Assembly (NCBI GenBank): GCA_030653975.1
Contig: JAURYH010000021.1
Span: forward strand, 1 to 64,000
Reading direction: 5' to 3'
Source of the DNA: Hydrogenophaga sp.
Lineage (GTDB): Bacteria; Pseudomonadota; Gammaproteobacteria; Burkholderiales; Burkholderiaceae_C
Length of the DNA stretch: 64,000 nt
Of this stretch, positions 61,283-64,000 are shown piece after piece (the first letter of the stretch is position 1; every line of letters starts with the position of its first letter). Position numbers and translations under genes: made by a program. The notes beneath the pieces are model-generated. The model searched no databases. It saw nothing but the letters and a program-made list of their open reading frames with translations, and was not told the origin of the DNA.

Positions 61283-62215
61283 ATGACTGAGCAGTTCGAC
61301 CGGGTGCTCGGCGCCTACCTCGGCCTGGCCATCGGCGACGCCCTGGGCGCGACGGTGGAGTTCATGCGCCCGCGCGAGATCGCGCTGCAGTACGGGGTGC
61401 ACCGCGACATCGTGGGCGGCGGCTGGCTCAAGCTCGCGCGCGGCCAGGTCACCGACGACACCACCATGAGCCTCGCCCTGGGCGACGCCCTGCTGAAGTC
61501 CGGCCCCGCGGGCCTGCAGAATTTTGTCGCCCACGGTGACGACACCCTGGTCCGCGGCATCGCTGAGGCCTACGTGGGCTGGTGGCGCGGCAAGCCCGTG
61601 GACTGCGGCAACACCTGCCGCCGCGGCATCCTGCGCTTCCTGCTGGACGGCAGCCTGACCGGCCCCTACAACGACGGCGACGGCGGCAACGGTGGCCTGA
61701 TGCGCAACCTGCCCGCCGTGCTTGCCACGCTCGGGGACGACGCGGCCTTTGAGCGCCTCGCCATCGCCCAGTCGCGCATCACCCACCACCACGCCCTCTC
61801 CGACGCGGCCGTGCTCGGTGTCGGCCGTCTGCTGCGCGGTGTGCTGGCGGGCGACGACCAGGCCGAACTGCGGGCCAAGTCGGCGCGCTGGGTGGCGGCC
61901 GAGCCGGTCTTCCGCTTCACCCCCTACCGCGGTCGCGCCACCGCCTACGTGGTCGACACGGTGCAGACCGTGCTGCACTTCGTGGGCGAACACGAAGACT
62001 TTGAAGATGCCCTGGTCGCGACCGTGAACCAGGGCGACGACGCCGACACCACCGGCGCCCTCGTGGGCATGCTGGCCGGCGCCCGCTGCGGCGCTTCCGG
62101 ATTGCCCCAGCGCTGGCTGCGGCGGCTGCAGCCCGCCACCGTGCGCGCCATCACCGACCAGACCAGCGGCCTGCTGGCCCTGGCGCAGAGCCGGGAGGAC
62201 CTGGCCCATGCCTGA
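61283..62215 (+). CDS. draG: ADP-ribosyl-[dinitrogen reductase] hydrolase
   Basis: The 310-residue hydrolase removes ADP-ribose from NifH and restores activity. The binuclear-metal motifs are IGDALGATVEFM near residue 17-28, GQVTDDTTMSLALG at 54-67 and GDDADTTGALVG near the C-terminus. It overlaps the next gene by eight bases. Confidence 0.96.
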   Translation: MTEQFDRVLGAYLGLAIGDALGATVEFMRPREIALQYGVHRDIVGGGWLKLARGQVTDDTTMSLALGDALLKSGPAGLQNFVAHGDDTLVRGIAEAYVGWWRGKPVDCGNTCRRGILRFLLDGSLTGPYNDGDGGNGGLMRNLPAVLATLGDDAAFERLAIAQSRITHHHALSDAAVLGVGRLLRGVLAGDDQAELRAKSARWVAAEPVFRFTPYRGRATAYVVDTVQTVLHFVGEHEDFEDALVATVNQGDDADTTGALVGMLAGARCGASGLPQRWLRRLQPATVRAITDQTSGLLALAQSREDLAHA

Positions 62216-63857
62216 AGCCACCCTGTCCGCTGCGCACGACGCCGCCGTGGTGCAGGGCTACCACGCGCGCACCCGGCACCACCTGAGCGGTTACGCCGCC
62301 GGCCCCGACACTCTCGACTGGGACGCCCAGCCCGATCCGTTTCGCCGTTTTGCCGGCACGGCGCTCATGCCCCTGCCGCTGCCGGCCCACCGCGAAACCT
62401 TGCCCTGGACCTCGCTGTTCGCCGCTGGCGGCCCCGCGCCCCGCGCGGCCACGCGCGAGCACCTGGGCCTGCTGTTCGAACTCTCCTTCGCGCTGTCCGC
62501 CTGGAAGGAACTCGGCCCGGACCGCTGGGCCCTGCGCATCAACCCGTCCAGCGGCAACCTGCACCCGACCGAGGTCTACCTGATCGTGCGCGGGCTGCCC
62601 GGCCTGGACGACGGCGTGTACCACTACGCCCCGCAGGCGCACGCGCTGGAAGAGCGCGCCCGCTTTGCACCCCGGCCCGGCTCCCAGCCGCCCCAGCTGT
62701 TGATCGGCTTCAGTTCCATCCACTGGCGCGAGGCCTGGAAATACGGTGAACGCGCCTTCCGCTACTGCCAGCTCGACATGGGCCACGCCATCGGCGCGCT
62801 GCGTTATGCCGCTGCGGTGCTCGGCTGGCGCGTGCGCGAGCTCGGCCTGAGCCACGCAGACACCGCGGCGGCGCTCGGTCTGGACCGCGCGGGCGACTAC
62901 GGCCCCGCCGAACACGAAGAAGCCGAGGCCCTGTTCGAACTGCTGCCGGGCGCGAGCGACGCAGCGCCGGCCGATCCCACTGACTGGCTGGTCGCTGCGA
63001 CCTGGAGCGGCCAGGCCAACCGGCTGGACCCGCGGCCCATGTACCGCTGGCCCGTGATCGACGCGGTCGCGCAAGCCTCTCGCCGCAGCGTGCGCCGGCC
63101 CGTCAGCGCCGTGCCGCCGCTGGGCGCGCGCCATTGCCTCCCCGACACCCGCGCCACGGCGGCCGACCTGATCCGCGGGCGCCGCAGCGCCCAGCGTTTT
63201 GACCGCCAGGCCCGGCTCGGCATCGACGCCTTCTGGCCCCTGCTCGCCGCCCTGATGCCCGCGCCTGCCGAGGGCGGCGCTGCCCTGCTCCCCTGGGACA
63301 CGGGTGGCTCGGACGAGGCGCCGGCCGTGCACGCGGTGGTCTTCGCGCACCGGGTCGACGGCCTGGCGCCGGGCGCCTACCTGCTGCCCCGCAACCCCTC
63401 GGCCGGACCCGCGCTACAGGCCGCCCTGCCCCACCTGAGCTGGCGCCCGGTGCCCGACAGCCCGCCCGAGGTGCCCCTGCTGGAGCTGGCCCTCAACCCC
63501 GCGCTGGCCGGCACGCTGCGCACCCTGAGCTGCCACCAGGCCATCGCCGCCGACGCGGTGTTCGTGGTGGCGCTGCTGGGCGAGTGCGGGGCCTCGCTGG
63601 CCGGCAGACCCTGGCTCTACCGCGAGCGCCTGCGCGAAGCCGGCCTCATCGGCCAGGTGCTCTACCTCGAAGCCGAAGCCGCCGGCCTGCGCGGCACCGG
63701 CATCGGCTGCTTCTTCGACGAACTGGTGCGCGAGCTGCTCGGCCTGGGCGCCCCGGGCACCGAGCCCTGGCAGGTGCTCTACCACTTCAGCGTCGGCCTG
63801 CCGGTGACGGACACGCGCATCGCCAGCACACCCCCCTACCCGGAGCCCCGCCCATGA
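62208..63857 (+). CDS. Twin nitroreductase (SagB/ThcOx-like) protein
   Basis: The 549-residue protein has two nitroreductase-like halves. The first (about 60-250) has LSAWKELGPDRWALRINPSSGNLHPTEVYLI and YCQLDMGHAIGALRYAAAVLGW. The second (about 320-530) has RGRRSAQRFDRQARLG, LYLEAEAAGLRGTGIGCFFD. FMN-binding is expected. Relatives are oxidases in peptide maturation and uncharacterised proteins near nif genes. It is joined to draG and the rhodanese-like gene by overlaps. Confidence 0.85.
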   Translation: MPEATLSAAHDAAVVQGYHARTRHHLSGYAAGPDTLDWDAQPDPFRRFAGTALMPLPLPAHRETLPWTSLFAAGGPAPRAATREHLGLLFELSFALSAWKELGPDRWALRINPSSGNLHPTEVYLIVRGLPGLDDGVYHYAPQAHALEERARFAPRPGSQPPQLLIGFSSIHWREAWKYGERAFRYCQLDMGHAIGALRYAAAVLGWRVRELGLSHADTAAALGLDRAGDYGPAEHEEAEALFELLPGASDAAPADPTDWLVAATWSGQANRLDPRPMYRWPVIDAVAQASRRSVRRPVSAVPPLGARHCLPDTRATAADLIRGRRSAQRFDRQARLGIDAFWPLLAALMPAPAEGGAALLPWDTGGSDEAPAVHAVVFAHRVDGLAPGAYLLPRNPSAGPALQAALPHLSWRPVPDSPPEVPLLELALNPALAGTLRTLSCHQAIAADAVFVVALLGECGASLAGRPWLYRERLREAGLIGQVLYLEAEAAGLRGTGIGCFFDELVRELLGLGAPGTEPWQVLYHFSVGLPVTDTRIASTPPYPEPRP

Positions 63858-64000
63858 AAGGCCAACGCGTTTTCCTCCGTCTCACCGTGGCCGAGGTCGG
63901 CCCCTGGTGCGCGGCCCACCCCAACGCCCTGCTGCTCGACGCGCGCGATGCCGCCAGCCATGCGCGCGACGGCTGGCCCGGGGCCGTGCGGCTCTGCAGC
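63854..64000 (+). CDS. Rhodanese-like protein (partial, runs off the window)
   Basis: The 49 visible residues have VAEVGPWCAAHPNALLLDARDAASHARDGWPGAVRL, the first half of a rhodanese domain (D-AR-x-H--GHIPGA type). The ATG overlaps the previous stop as ATGA. The catalytic cysteine would be beyond the window. Confidence 0.75.
   Translation, partial: MKGQRVFLRLTVAEVGPWCAAHPNALLLDARDAASHARDGWPGAVRLCS

Overview
The window looks like the chromosome of a nitrogen-fixing betaproteobacterium of the order Burkholderiales, most like a Comamonadaceae member (Hydrogenophaga/Azohydromonas-type). The clues are the GC-rich core with many short inverted intergenic repeats, the gene order folC-dedD-cvpA-purF-metZ-gltX, a long-form argG, and a complete MoFe nitrogenase cluster with DraT/DraG control. 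The species call is inference; I could not search a database.

Layout. (1) About 1-12.7 kb is an acquired defence-type island. It opens with the end of an IS21-family element that has cut off the front of a WYL-domain regulator. A compact overlapping CBASS operon follows: TRIP13-like ATPase, a small CBASS protein, a HORMA protein, a CD-NTase and a DUF6602 nuclease-like protein. Next comes a second operon governed by an NrtR-like Nudix regulator with twin palindromic operators: PPP-type phosphatase, a PD-(D/E)XK-like protein, an unknown small protein and an ADP-ribosylglycohydrolase. The island ends with two tandem tyrosine recombinases beside a tRNA-Ala/Glu/Asp operon. (2) About 13-38.3 kb is core genome: gltX, metZ, purF, cvpA, dedD, folC, a YffB-like gene, ppnP, argG, a lipoprotein, an SRPBCC protein, murB, yajQ, a retropepsin-like protease, ridA, plsY, ybaK, an aldo/keto reductase, an OmpA-like lipoprotein, an acyl-CoA synthetase, an alpha/beta hydrolase, prfB (with its programmed frameshift), pepN, fbp and tRNA-Thr. 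(3) 38.30-45.27 kb is a 6.97 kb integrated element bounded by a 57-bp direct repeat of the tRNA-Thr 3' part. It carries an integrase, BrnT/BrnA, a replication-like gene, excisionase-like and winged-helix proteins and a run of three related small proteins. (4) 45.3-64 kb is the nif region. On the minus strand it reads nifHDK, a 2Fe-2S ferredoxin, two unknown genes, an AAA+ ATPase with a small partner, a ferritin-like protein, nifEN, nifX, two NifX-associated genes, fdxB and nifQ. Divergently it reads a truncated haemoglobin, an unknown gene, draT, draG, a twin nitroreductase and a rhodanese-like gene that runs off the window.

How the parts work together. NifHDK form nitrogenase; NifE/N/X, NifQ and the ferredoxins serve FeMo-cofactor assembly and electron supply; DraT/DraG switch the Fe protein off and on at an arginine visible in NifH. 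A sigma-54 promoter with NifA-type sites faces another sigma-54-like promoter across the nifH/haemoglobin gap, with one NifA site almost exactly midway. In the island, the CBASS genes would sense phage through HORMA/TRIP13 and activate the CD-NTase, while the Nudix-controlled operon appears to handle ADP-ribose or NAD-derived signals and has no role I can name.

Best candidates for undescribed biology: the Nudix/phosphatase/nuclease-like/ADP-ribosylglycohydrolase operon; the AAA+ ATPase module inside the nif cluster; the CBASS operon with a DUF6602 protein in the effector position; and a palindromic repeat that sits in frame inside two core enzyme genes.
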